Assembly: GCA_023460175.1 (NCBI GenBank)
Contig: JAEWRC010000011.1
Location: 1-35,326 of the forward strand
DNA from: Actinomycetes bacterium
Lineage (GTDB): Bacteria; Actinomycetota; Actinomycetes; Mycobacteriales; Mycobacteriaceae
DNA: 35,326 nt
Direction: 5' to 3'
In this document: in pieces, positions 25,127 to 33,190 of the stretch
How positions within the stretch are numbered: position 1 is the stretch's first letter
How the letters are laid out: each line of letters opens with the position of its first letter
Notes under the pieces: model-generated
Databases searched by the model: none
Seen by the model: only the letters and a program-made list of their open reading frames with translations
What the model was told of the DNA's origin: nothing
Program-made: the position numbers and the translations under genes

Positions 25127-26668
25127 TCACCCGGTCTTGGCGGTCTCGGATTCGTCGCTGTCGAGCTGCGACAGCTCCCGGCGCATCCGCACCTTGTTGA
25201 CGATGCTGAACACGATGACGGCGATCAGCAACGCGTACAGCGTGATGGTGATCGGCGTGCTGACCAGCGTCAGCGGGTTGTTCTGGGAGTTGTTCATGGC
25301 CTCGCGCAGCGAGGATTCGGCCAGCGGCCCCAGGATCACCGCGATCAGCACCGGCGCCAACGGAATCCCGTAGCGCCGCATGGCAAATCCGACGACCCCG
25401 AGCAGGATCATGAACACCACGTCGATCATCGCGGCGCTGGCCGCGTACACGCCGAAGCAGGCGAACATCGCGATGCCCGCGTACAGGTACTCCCGCGGGA
25501 TCAGCAGCAGCCGGGCCCACAGCGGCGCGAACGGCAGGTTCAGGATCAGCAGCACCACCATGCCGATGATGAGGCTGGCCATCAGCGCCCAGACGATGTC
25601 GGCGTTGCGGGTGAACAGCAGCGGCCCGGGCTGCATGCCGTACTGCTGGAAGGCCGCCAGCAGCATCGCCGCGGTGGCCGATGTGGGCAACCCGAGCGCC
25701 AGCAGGGCACCCATGGCGGTGCCGGCGGTGGCGTTGCCCGCCGCTTCGGGCGCCGCGACACCGCGGATGGCGCCGCGGCCGAACTGCGGGAATTTGCGGC
25801 GGCGGTCGAGGCGCTTCTCGACGCCGTAGGCGAGGAACGTCGGGACCTCCGCGCCGCCGGCCGGGATCACCCCGAACGGAACGCCGAAGGCGGTGCCGCG
25901 CAACCACGCCGGCAACGCCTCGCGGTACTCGGCCAGCGACAGATACGGCCGCCCGGTCGACGGGGTGAAGCTGCGGTCGTCGGGGCGCCCGATGCGCGAT
26001 GCCACGTAGATGACCTCGCCGACGGCCAGCATCGCCACGGTGATCACGACGATGCTCACGCCGTCGAACAGCGCCACGTTGCCGAAGGTGAAGCGCTGCG
26101 ACCCGCTGACCTGATCGGTGCCGATCATGGCCAGCACCAGGCCGATCAGCAGCGCGGCCAGCCCCTTGAGCACCGAGTCCGACACCACCGCGGAGGTGGC
26201 CAGGAAGGCGAACAGGGCCAGGGCGAAGTACTCGCCGGGTCCGAACTTGGTGGCCATGTCCGCCAGGGACGGGGCGAAGAACACCACCAGGATGGTGGCG
26301 ATCATGCCGCCGATGAACGCGCCCATCGCCGAGGTGGCCAACGCCTGGGCGCCGCGGCCCCGTTTGGCCATTAGATGGCCCTCGATGGATCCGGCGATCG
26401 CCGTGGAGTTGCCTGGGGTGTTCATCAGGATCCCGGCGATCGCGTCGCCGAACAGCCCGCCGAAATAGATGCCGGCGAACATCACCAGCGCGGCCAGCGG
26501 GTCGATGGTGAAGGTGATGGGCAGCAGCAGCGCGACCGCCATCGCCGATCCGAGCCCGGGCAGCACGCCGACCGCGGTGCCGATCAGGGCGCCGACCAGT
26601 ACGTAGATCAGGTTGACGGGGGTCAGGACGTCGGCGAAGCCGCCGAGCAGGCCGGTCAGTGAGTCCAT
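25127..26668 (-). CDS. tctA: Tripartite tricarboxylate transporter, large membrane subunit TctA
   Basis: The 513-residue protein has about twelve hydrophobic segments and belongs to the TctA family. It shows the N-terminal signature VGVLPGLGSAMAVALLLPITF, the GVPFGVIPAGGAEVPTFLAYGVEK repeat of the same motif in the second half, and AGILMNTPGNSTAIAGS. The two PG-rich loops line the citrate or dicarboxylate site. It works with TctB and the extracytoplasmic binder TctC. The start codon overlaps the tctB stop by one base, so the pair is coupled. Substrate is probably a tricarboxylate or other organic anion, but the family also moves aromatic acids, so it is not fixed. Confidence 0.93.
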   Translation of the reverse strand: MDSLTGLLGGFADVLTPVNLIYVLVGALIGTAVGVLPGLGSAMAVALLLPITFTIDPLAALVMFAGIYFGGLFGDAIAGILMNTPGNSTAIAGSIEGHLMAKRGRGAQALATSAMGAFIGGMIATILVVFFAPSLADMATKFGPGEYFALALFAFLATSAVVSDSVLKGLAALLIGLVLAMIGTDQVSGSQRFTFGNVALFDGVSIVVITVAMLAVGEVIYVASRIGRPDDRSFTPSTGRPYLSLAEYREALPAWLRGTAFGVPFGVIPAGGAEVPTFLAYGVEKRLDRRRKFPQFGRGAIRGVAAPEAAGNATAGTAMGALLALGLPTSATAAMLLAAFQQYGMQPGPLLFTRNADIVWALMASLIIGMVVLLILNLPFAPLWARLLLIPREYLYAGIAMFACFGVYAASAAMIDVVFMILLGVVGFAMRRYGIPLAPVLIAVILGPLAESSLREAMNNSQNNPLTLVSTPITITLYALLIAVIVFSIVNKVRMRRELSQLDSDESETAKTG

Positions 26669-27207
26669 CAGAACATCCCCATCACGCCGGGTGGCAGGTT
26701 CAGGCCGAGCAGCCCGGAGAAGACGAGCTGCATGATCGAGGAGGCCGCCAGGCCGATCAGCAGATTCTTGACGTACTGCGTGCTGCCCAGGCCGACGGTG
26801 ACGCCCCAGAACACGATGGCCCCGGCGATGATCCAGCCGGCCGGGATCAGCAGCACCGCGAACACCACGAAGGCGCCGATGGTCAGCCCGGTGGAGCGCC
26901 AGTTGCTGGTCAACCGGGCCACGATCTTGCCGTCCTCGTCCCGAATGGGTTCGGCCACTTCGGGATTGCGCAGGATGACCCAGGCCAGCAGCGCCGCGAT
27001 GAGGAAGCAGAACCCCGCGGTGATCGCGGGAAACGCCTTGGGGCCGAAGATTTCGGAGTCGTCGGCGACCTCCATGCTGCTGATGCCGTAGATCAGGAAC
27101 AGTCCCAGCGCCACCAGCAGGCCCGGCATGACCAGCGCGCTCTTGCCGGACCAGAAGTATCGGGGCGGTGCGGACTCGGTCTGCGTGTTCGGTTCGTCGG
27201 TCGTCAT
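26668..27207 (-). CDS. tctB: Tripartite tricarboxylate transporter, small membrane subunit TctB
   Basis: The 179-residue membrane protein has four to five hydrophobic segments. It fits TctB by length, context and pattern: GKSALVMPGLLVALGLFLIYGISSM, then KAFPAITAGFCFLIAALLAWVI, then the second pair of segments near residues 100-165. TctB sequences are poorly conserved, so the assignment relies mainly on its place between tctC and tctA. The ATG overlaps the tctC stop by four bases (ATGA). Residues about 75-100 form a charged, likely cytoplasmic loop. Confidence 0.88.
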   Translation of the reverse strand: MTTDEPNTQTESAPPRYFWSGKSALVMPGLLVALGLFLIYGISSMEVADDSEIFGPKAFPAITAGFCFLIAALLAWVILRNPEVAEPIRDEDGKIVARLTSNWRSTGLTIGAFVVFAVLLIPAGWIIAGAIVFWGVTVGLGSTQYVKNLLIGLAASSIMQLVFSGLLGLNLPPGVMGMF

Positions 27208-28205
27208 GCCAGCCCCAGATCCTGCAGAATTCCGTTCACCCGCTGCTGCTCCTGGCGCAGGAACTCGCCGAATTCGTCTCCGGTCAGCACGGTTTCATTC
27301 CAGCGGTTGCGGTCCACCACGTTCTTCCAGTGCTCGGTGTCGACCATCTCGGTGGTGATCGCGATGAGTTCGTCCTGTGCGGCCCGGTCGATGCCGGCCG
27401 GGGCGACCAGGCCGCGCCAGTTCACGATGTCCACCTCCGGGTAGCCGGCTTCGACGGCCGTCGGCACGTCGAGTCCCGCGAGCCGCTCCGGGGCGACGAC
27501 CATGAGCGCGCGCAGCCGGCCCTCGGTGAGCATGTCGCGAAAGTCGTTGTAGCCACTGATGCCCACGCCCGGCGTGCCCGGGGCCGTGGACAACAGGTTG
27601 ATGGTCAACTCGCCGCCGCCGGCATAAGCGGCGTACCGCAACTGGCCGGGATCGATACCGGCCTCGCGGGCCAATTGCGCGGCGATCATGTGGTCGACGC
27701 CGCCGGCCGATCCACCGCCGATGGGCATCGCCTCGGGGTCGGCCCGCCAGGCCTCGACCAACTCGTCGATGGTCCGGAACGGGGAATCGGCGGGAACGGC
27801 GACGACGTCGAAATCCTCGGCGAGCCGGGCGATCGGCGTCAGATCCGACAGGTCGATCTGCGACTCGTTGCGCGCGATCCCGCCCAGCATCACGGTGCCG
27901 GTGACCATCATCGTGGTCGGGTCACCCTCGAGCCGCGATATCTGACTGAGGCCGATGGTGCCGGCCGCGCCCGGAACGTTGACCACCTGAACGTTGTTGA
28001 CGATGCCCGCGCTGCGCAGGGCCTGCTGGGATTCGCGCGCCACCAGATCCCAGCCGCCACCGGCGGCCGCCGGGGCGATCAGCGTGAGCTTGGCGCGGGC
28101 GTCCGCGCCGGAGCCGCTCTGGTTCGCGTCGATTCCCGCGGCCACCACCAGGACGACGACGCAGGCCACGCCGAGCGCCCAGCGCACTGCCTTGGGGACT
28201 TGCAT
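27204..28205 (-). CDS. tctC: Tripartite tricarboxylate transporter, extracytoplasmic binding protein TctC
   Basis: The 333-residue solute-binding protein of the Bug/TctC family captures the organic anion and brings it to TctAB. After a hydrophobic N-terminus (about 8-23) come LTLIAPAAAGGGWD (the start of the ligand-binding loop), VVNVPGAAGTIGLSQI and the family repeats PIGGGSAGGVDHMIA and RLAGLDVPTAVEAGYPEVDIVNWRGL. There is a cysteine inside the hydrophobic core but no lipobox at the expected place, so it is probably secreted or held by its N-terminus rather than lipidated. The ATG has AAAGGAGAA upstream. It is first in the tctCBA order and 43 bases after the holin-family gene on the same strand. 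Confidence 0.92.
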   Translation of the reverse strand: MQVPKAVRWALGVACVVVLVVAAGIDANQSGSGADARAKLTLIAPAAAGGGWDLVARESQQALRSAGIVNNVQVVNVPGAAGTIGLSQISRLEGDPTTMMVTGTVMLGGIARNESQIDLSDLTPIARLAEDFDVVAVPADSPFRTIDELVEAWRADPEAMPIGGGSAGGVDHMIAAQLAREAGIDPGQLRYAAYAGGGELTINLLSTAPGTPGVGISGYNDFRDMLTEGRLRALMVVAPERLAGLDVPTAVEAGYPEVDIVNWRGLVAPAGIDRAAQDELIAITTEMVDTEHWKNVVDRNRWNETVLTGDEFGEFLRQEQQRVNGILQDLGLA

Positions 28206-28248
28206 CCGTTCTCCTTTGGCTCGCAGAGCGCTCGAGGCGAGGGGAGGA

Positions 28249-28653
28249 TCAGCCTCGGCGGGAACCGACCGGGGTGTCCCGAACCAGCAGGGACAGCCCC
28301 CAACTCACCACCGAGAGCACGATGGCCGCCCAGATGGCGGTCCACCAGAACTGGTCGATGTCGAGTCCCCAATGCGTCGTGTTGCGCGTGATCCACGAGG
28401 TGATCCACAACATCAACGCGTTGATGACGATGTGAATGAGTCCCAGCGTCAGGATGTAGAGCGGAATGGCCAGCAACTGAACGATCGGCTTGATGAAAGC
28501 GTTGATGACCCCGAAGATGGCGGCCACCACCAAAACAATGCCGATTTTCTGCCAGCTATTGCTGCCGCCGACGAAATACACTCCGGGCACCAGCAACGTG
28601 ACGATCCACAGTGCGACTCCCGTCAGCGCGGTGCGCACCAGGAAAGATCCCAT
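28249..28653 (-). CDS. Phage holin family 4-type membrane protein (PF04020-like)
   Basis: The 134-residue protein has four hydrophobic segments. It matches the mycobacterial four-TMS holin-superfamily pattern: FLVRTALTGVALWIVTLLVPGV, then VAAIFGVINAFIKPIVQLLAIPLYILTLGLIHIVINALMLWITSWI, then the last segment ending near SLLVRDTP. These are chromosomal membrane proteins, and their role is not established; nothing else here suggests a phage. I use the ATG at 28651-28653, since the family's first segment begins right after it and upstream codons lack homology. CAAGAT lies 7 bases before it, a weak leaderless -10. It is 43 bases upstream of tctC and may be its co-transcribed partner. Confidence 0.85.
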   Translation of the reverse strand: MGSFLVRTALTGVALWIVTLLVPGVYFVGGSNSWQKIGIVLVVAAIFGVINAFIKPIVQLLAIPLYILTLGLIHIVINALMLWITSWITRNTTHWGLDIDQFWWTAIWAAIVLSVVSWGLSLLVRDTPVGSRRG

Positions 28654-28733
28654 GGCAATGATCTTGGCACGGGCCGGGTTCGGATGTGGGGGTTTGACGA
28701 TGTGGCGCGCCCCGCCCGGCGGGGTCGAAATGC

Positions 28734-28739
28734 TACTGT
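28734..28739 (+). promoter_or_regulatory. -10 candidate (TACTGT) upstream of the universal stress gene
   Basis: TACTGT is followed by six bases and an ATG (28746). If used, the transcript would run about 284 bases before the universal stress gene and begin with a short leaderless ORF. Confidence 0.35.
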
Positions 28740-28745
28740 CCGGCA

Positions 28746-28787
28746 ATGGGTTTCGACCCACCGCAAGCCGATCGCGGATGGTTGTGA
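28746..28787 (+). CDS. Candidate leaderless upstream ORF, 13 residues
   Basis: The frame reads MGFDPPQADRGWL then TGA. It starts six bases after TACTGT, the usual leaderless position. Leaderless mini-ORFs of this size are common ahead of regulated mycobacterial genes. There are no cysteines or repeated codons to suggest an attenuation peptide. Evidence is positional only, and it may simply be chance. Confidence 0.25.
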   Translation: MGFDPPQADRGWL

Positions 28788-29029
28788 GTTGGGCCATACC
28801 TTCGGCGCCGATGAGGGCGATCGCGCGACGCGCGGTGCGGTGTCGGCAACCTCACCTCGGTGCCCGATGATGCCCTTACGTGCTGGTCGCGAGGCAAAAT
28901 AGCACGTCGAAGCGACGGCTGTGTCGCGAATTGCACCCATCGATAGCTGGCGACGGGTTACTGTCTCGTTTGGCGTACTACGAAACCGGTAACACACCGG
29001 CTGACAATTTGATTATTGGGAGGGTTTGG

Positions 29030-29476
29030 ATGAGCGGCTACAAGACCGTGGTGGTCGGCACGGACGGCTCCGATTCGTCGCTGCGTGCTGTCGACCGGGC
29101 GGGCGCCCTCGCCGCGGGTCCGGACGCGAAGGTGATCATCGCGACCGCGTACTTCCCTTCGCAGGACGACACCCGCGCCTCGGACGTGCTCAAGGACGAG
29201 GGCTACAAGACCGCCGGCAACGCGCCGATCTACGCCATCCTGCGGGAGGCCAAGGAACGGGCGAAGGCGGCCGGTGCCACCAACATCGAGGAGAAGGCGA
29301 TCGTCGGCGCGCCCGTGGACGCGCTGGTCGAACTCTCCGAAGAGGTCAAGGCCGACCTGTTGGTCATCGGCAACGTCGGCCTGAGCACCATCGCCGGCCG
29401 GTTGCTGGGCTCGGTGCCCGCCAACGTGGCCCGGCGCTCCAAGATCGACGTGCTGATCGTCCATACGACCAGCTAA
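29030..29476 (+). CDS. Universal stress protein, cAMP-binding type (Rv1636-like)
   Basis: The 148-residue cytoplasmic protein has the universal-stress fold: TVVVGTDGSDSSLRAVDRA at the N-terminus and the nucleotide loop G-2x-G-9x-GS spanning GNVG (114-117) to Gly127-Ser128. The sequence is very close to M. tuberculosis Rv1636 as I remember it (same start, APVDALV, NVGLSTIAGRLLGSVPANV, VLIVHTTS), which binds cAMP in preference to ATP and is thought to act as a cAMP sink. I use the ATG at 29030 because GGGAGG is 8 bases upstream and homology starts there; the longer open frame upstream is not conserved-looking. Confidence 0.93.
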   Translation: MSGYKTVVVGTDGSDSSLRAVDRAGALAAGPDAKVIIATAYFPSQDDTRASDVLKDEGYKTAGNAPIYAILREAKERAKAAGATNIEEKAIVGAPVDALVELSEEVKADLLVIGNVGLSTIAGRLLGSVPANVARRSKIDVLIVHTTS

Positions 29477-29492
29477 AAGCTTCGCGACAGAA

Positions 29493-30170
29493 CTACCAGC
29501 CGCGCTCGCGCCATTCGCCCAGTTGTGGGCGTTCGGCGCCGAGCGTGGTGTCGTCTCCGTGGCCGGGATAGACCACCGTCGAATCCGGATAGACGTCGAA
29601 CACCCGGGTGCTGACGTCGTCGAGCAGCCGTTCGAAGTCCCCGGGCTGCCAGGTCTTGCCGACGCCGCCCGGGAACAGGCAGTCCCCGCTGAACAACTGC
29701 GGCACCCCGCCGACGGCATCGCCGGTCAGCGCCAGGGCCACCGAACCCGGGGTGTGCCCGCGCAGGTGGATCACGGCGAACTCGAGGTTGCCGACGGTGA
29801 CGGTGTCGCCGTCGGCCAGGGTCCGGTCCGGGGCCACGGGCAGCGGTTCGGTGTCGAGTTCATGCGCCGCGGTGGGTGCCCCGGTGGCCTTCGCCACGGC
29901 CTCCAGCGCCTGCCAGTGGTCGAAGTGCTGGTGGCTGGTGACGATGAGGGAGACCTTCGGCGCGTGCTCGCCGATGACCTCCAGCAGCGTGTCGGCGTCG
30001 TTGGCGGCGTCGATGAGCAGCGTTTCGCCCGTGGCTGAACAGGTGATCAGGTAGGCGTTGTTGTCCATCGGACCCACGGACACCTTGACGATGGTGGCGC
30101 CCGGCAGGTCGCGGCGGGCCCCGCTACCAGGCTCGACATGTCCGGTGTAGGTATCGGCGATGACGGTCAT
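29493..30170 (-). CDS. MBL-fold hydrolase, glyoxalase II-like (Rv1637c-like)
   Basis: The 225-residue metallo-beta-lactamase-fold enzyme carries the dinuclear metal motif HQHFDH (residues 80-85), HLRGHTPGS (third histidine), SGDCLFPGG (bridging aspartate) and VYPGHGDDTT (last histidine). This set is complete and typical of glyoxalase II or related thioesterases; the substrate is not known. It lies where Rv1637c lies in M. tuberculosis, next to uvrA. The ATG at 30168-30170 is seven bases after TAACGT on the minus strand, so the mRNA should be leaderless. It is convergent with the universal stress gene (16 bases between stops) and divergent from uvrA (98 bases between starts). Confidence 0.92.
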   Translation of the reverse strand: MTVIADTYTGHVEPGSGARRDLPGATIVKVSVGPMDNNAYLITCSATGETLLIDAANDADTLLEVIGEHAPKVSLIVTSHQHFDHWQALEAVAKATGAPTAAHELDTEPLPVAPDRTLADGDTVTVGNLEFAVIHLRGHTPGSVALALTGDAVGGVPQLFSGDCLFPGGVGKTWQPGDFERLLDDVSTRVFDVYPDSTVVYPGHGDDTTLGAERPQLGEWRERGW

Positions 30171-30177
30171 GTGGGCG

Positions 30178-30183
30178 ACGTTA
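30178..30183 (-). promoter_or_regulatory. -10 element of the MBL hydrolase gene (leaderless)
   Basis: TAACGT on the minus strand is followed by seven bases and the ATG. Confidence 0.55.
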
Positions 30184-30185
30184 CA

Positions 30186-30201
30186 GGCCGGACCACCGGC
30201 C
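30186..30201. promoter_or_regulatory. Inverted repeat between the MBL hydrolase and uvrA promoters
   Basis: GGCCGG-ACCA-CCGGCC is a perfect 6-bp repeat with a 4-base centre, just upstream of the hydrolase -10 and ahead of the uvrA promoter. It may be an operator for the hydrolase gene. In so GC-rich a sequence such a repeat can also arise by chance. Confidence 0.3.
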
Positions 30202-30210
30202 GGCGACCGA

Positions 30211-30233
30211 CTGTCGGTACCGGCGCATAGCAT
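30211..30233 (+). promoter_or_regulatory. uvrA promoter of RecA-NDp/PafBC type
   Basis: CTGTCGGTA (30211-30219), an 8-base spacer and TAGCAT (30228-30233) match TTGTCRGTG-N8-TANNNT at seven of nine upstream positions with exact spacing. Transcription would start near 30240, leaving a leader of about 29 bases with AGGAGTGGGG ahead of the GTG. No LexA (SOS) box was found nearby. Confidence 0.82.
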
Positions 30234-30268
30234 GGATCGCGACCTCGGAAAGTTAGGAGTGGGGCCGG

Positions 30269-33190
30269 GTGGCTGACCGCTTGATAGTCAAGGGTGCGCG
30301 CGAGCACAACCTTCGCAGCATCGACCTTGACCTGCCCCGTGATGCGCTGATCGTGTTCACCGGGTTGTCCGGTTCGGGGAAGTCCTCGCTGGCCTTCGAC
30401 ACGATCTTCGCCGAGGGGCAGCGCCGCTATGTCGAATCGTTGTCGGCCTACGCGCGGCAGTTCCTCGGGCAAATGGACAAGCCGGACGTCGACTTCATCG
30501 AGGGCCTGTCCCCGGCGGTGTCGATCGACCAGAAGTCGACCAACCGCAACCCGCGCTCGACGGTGGGCACCATCACCGAGGTGTACGACTACCTGCGGCT
30601 GCTGTACGCGCGGGCCGGTACCCCGCACTGCCCGGTGTGCGAGGAGCGCATCGCGCGGCAGACCCCGCAGCAGATCGTCGATCAGGTGCTGGCCATGGAC
30701 GAGGGGCTGCGGTTCCAGGTGCTGGCCCCGGTGGTGCGGACCCGCAAGGGCGAGTTCGTCGACCTCTTCGAGAAGCTCAACTCCCAGGGCTACAGCCGGG
30801 TGCGCGTCGACGGCGTGGTGTATCCGCTGACCGAGCCCCCCAAGCTCAAGAAGCAGGAGAAGCACGACATCGAGGTCGTCGTCGACCGGCTGACGGTCAA
30901 GGCGAGCGCCAAGCAGCGGCTCACCGACTCGGTGGAGACGGCGCTGAACCTGGCCGACGGCATCGTCGTGCTCGAGTTCGTCGACCGCGACGACGACCAT
31001 CCGCACCGCGAGCAGCGGTTCTCCGAGAAGCTGGCCTGTCCCAACGGCCACCCGCTGGCCGTCGACGACCTCGAACCGCGGTCGTTCTCCTTCAACTCGC
31101 CCTACGGCGCGTGCCCGGAGTGTCTGGGGCTGGGCTTCCGCAAGGAGGTCGACCCCGATCTGGTGGTGCCCGACCCGGAGCTGACGTTGGCCGAGGGTGC
31201 GATCGCGCCGTGGTCGATCGGGCAGAGCGCGGAGTACTTCACCCGGATGATGTCGGGTCTCGGGGATGCGCTCGGGTTCGACGTGGACACCCCGTGGAAC
31301 AAGCTGCCGGCCAAGGCGCGCAAGGCATTGCTCGAGGGTTCCGATCAGCAGGTCCACGTGCGGTACAAGAACCGGTACGGCCGCACCCGTTCGTACTACG
31401 CCGACTTCGAAGGCGTGATGGCCTATCTGCAGCGCCGCATGGAGCAGACCGACTCCGAGCAGACCAAGGAGCGGCTCGAAGGCTTCATGCGCGACATCCC
31501 GTGCCCGGAATGTCAGGGCACCCGGCTCAAGCCGGAGATCCTGGCGGTGACGTTGGCCGCGGGGGACCGCGGCGCGAAGTCCATCGCCGAGGTCTGCGCG
31601 TTGTCGATCTCGGACTGCGCGGACTTCCTCAACGCGCTGACCCTGGGCCCGCGCGAACAGGCCATCGCCGGGCAGGTCCTCAAGGAGGTCCAGTCACGGC
31701 TCGGCTTCCTGCTCGACGTCGGGCTGGAGTACCTGTCGCTGGAGCGGGCCGCGGGCACCTTGTCCGGCGGCGAGGCCCAGCGCATCCGGCTGGCCACGCA
31801 GATCGGCTCGGGTCTGGTGGGCGTGCTGTACGTGCTCGACGAGCCCTCCATCGGCCTGCATCAGCGCGACAACCGTCGTCTCATCGAAACCCTCACGCGC
31901 CTACGAGAACTCGGCAACACACTGATCGTGGTCGAGCACGACGAGGACACCATCGCGCACTCCGACTGGGTGGTCGACATCGGCCCGGCCGCCGGCGAGC
32001 ACGGCGGCACCGTCGTGCACAGCGGGCCCTACGCCGACCTGCTGAAGAACCCCGACTCCGTCACCGGCGCCTACCTGGCCGGCCGGTTGAGCATCGAGAT
32101 CCCCGAGATCCGTCGCCCGGTGGACCGCGCCCGGCAACTGAAGGTGGTCGGCGCGCGGGAACACAACCTCAAGGAGATCGAGGTGCCGTTCCCGCTGGGG
32201 GTGCTCACCGCGGTCACCGGCGTGTCCGGGTCGGGGAAGTCGACGCTGGTCAACGATATCCTGGCGTCGGTGCTCGCCAACAAGCTCAACGGTGCCCGCA
32301 ACGTGCCCGGGCGGCACACCCGCGTCACCGGCCTCGACCAGGTCGACAAGCTGGTCCGGGTCGATCAGTCGCCGATCGGCCGCACCCCGCGGTCCAACCC
32401 GGCCACCTACACCGGGGTGTTCGACAAGATCCGGACCCTGTTCGCGGCCACCACCGAGGCCAAGGTGCGCGGCTATCAGCCCGGTCGGTTCTCGTTCAAC
32501 GTCAAAGGCGGCCGGTGCGAAGCGTGTTCGGGCGACGGCACCATCAAGATCGAGATGAACTTCCTGCCCGACGTCTACGTGCCCTGCGAGGTGTGCCACG
32601 GCGCCCGGTACAACCGGGAGACCCTCGAGGTGCACTACAAGGGCAAGACCATCTCGCAGGTGCTGGACATGTCGATCGAGGACGCCGCGGAGTTCTTCGC
32701 GCCGATCACCAGCATCCACCGTTACCTCAAGACCCTCGTCGACGTCGGCCTGGGGTACGTGCGGCTGGGTCAGCCGGCGCCGACGCTGTCCGGCGGTGAG
32801 GCGCAGCGCGTCAAGCTGGCCGCCGAACTACAGAAGCGCTCCACCGGCCGCACCGTCTACATCCTCGACGAGCCCACCACGGGCCTGCACTTCGAGGACA
32901 TTCGTAAGCTGCTCAAGGTCATCAATGGCCTCGTGGACAAGGGTAATTCGGTCATCGTGATCGAACACAACCTGGACGTGATCAAGACCTCGGACTGGAT
33001 CATCGACATGGGGCCCGAGGGCGGGGCCGGCGGCGGCACCGTGGTGGCGCAGGGCACCCCCGAGGACATCGCTGCTACCCCGGAGAGCTACACCGGGAAG
33101 TTCCTTGCCGAGGTGCTGACCGGGCGCGCCCCCGCCGCGATCAAGGCCAAGCCCAAGCGCGCGCCCCGCAAGCGCAAGGTCAGCGCCTAG
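30269..33190 (+). CDS. uvrA: UvrABC excinuclease subunit A
   Basis: The 973-residue damage-recognition ATPase has two ABC modules. The first has Walker A GLSGSGKSS (about 32-40), a zinc module with CPNGH and CPEC (about 257-285), and LSGGEAQRIRLATQ with VLDEPSIGLHQRD. The second has Walker A GVSGSGKST (about 651-659), zinc finger CEAC and CEVC (about 750-776), and LSGGEAQRVKLAAEL with ILDEPTTGLHFEDI. It loads UvrB at lesions. The GTG at 30269 gives the usual ADRLIVKGAREHNL start, and AGGAGTGGGG precedes it. Its stop overlaps the end of the convergent HTH_42 gene by 4 bases. Confidence 0.98.
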   Translation: MADRLIVKGAREHNLRSIDLDLPRDALIVFTGLSGSGKSSLAFDTIFAEGQRRYVESLSAYARQFLGQMDKPDVDFIEGLSPAVSIDQKSTNRNPRSTVGTITEVYDYLRLLYARAGTPHCPVCEERIARQTPQQIVDQVLAMDEGLRFQVLAPVVRTRKGEFVDLFEKLNSQGYSRVRVDGVVYPLTEPPKLKKQEKHDIEVVVDRLTVKASAKQRLTDSVETALNLADGIVVLEFVDRDDDHPHREQRFSEKLACPNGHPLAVDDLEPRSFSFNSPYGACPECLGLGFRKEVDPDLVVPDPELTLAEGAIAPWSIGQSAEYFTRMMSGLGDALGFDVDTPWNKLPAKARKALLEGSDQQVHVRYKNRYGRTRSYYADFEGVMAYLQRRMEQTDSEQTKERLEGFMRDIPCPECQGTRLKPEILAVTLAAGDRGAKSIAEVCALSISDCADFLNALTLGPREQAIAGQVLKEVQSRLGFLLDVGLEYLSLERAAGTLSGGEAQRIRLATQIGSGLVGVLYVLDEPSIGLHQRDNRRLIETLTRLRELGNTLIVVEHDEDTIAHSDWVVDIGPAAGEHGGTVVHSGPYADLLKNPDSVTGAYLAGRLSIEIPEIRRPVDRARQLKVVGAREHNLKEIEVPFPLGVLTAVTGVSGSGKSTLVNDILASVLANKLNGARNVPGRHTRVTGLDQVDKLVRVDQSPIGRTPRSNPATYTGVFDKIRTLFAATTEAKVRGYQPGRFSFNVKGGRCEACSGDGTIKIEMNFLPDVYVPCEVCHGARYNRETLEVHYKGKTISQVLDMSIEDAAEFFAPITSIHRYLKTLVDVGLGYVRLGQPAPTLSGGEAQRVKLAAELQKRSTGRTVYILDEPTTGLHFEDIRKLLKVINGLVDKGNSVIVIEHNLDVIKTSDWIIDMGPEGGAGGGTVVAQGTPEDIAATPESYTGKFLAEVLTGRAPAAIKAKPKRAPRKRKVSA

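Larger units (their letters stand above)
28654..29029. other. 376-base region without a confident gene upstream of the universal stress gene
   Basis: No protein-coding gene of normal size is convincing here. It holds a candidate 13-codon leaderless ORF (28746-28787), a 7-bp inverted repeat with arms at 28878-28884 and 28901-28907, and a small hairpin (arms 28986-28990 and 28996-29000) shortly before the ribosome site. The layout suggests a long regulated 5' leader. No riboswitch family or small RNA is recognised. Confidence 0.6.

Noticed and set aside
28249..28653. Holin-family protein as a sign of a prophage
   Set aside because: No integrase, lysin, capsid or other phage gene is nearby, and chromosomal copies of this family are common in mycobacteria.
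30171..30268. LexA (SOS) box search at uvrA and uvrB
   Set aside because: I looked for GAAC-N4-GTTC-type sites upstream of both genes and saw none; the PafBC-type element explains damage control better.
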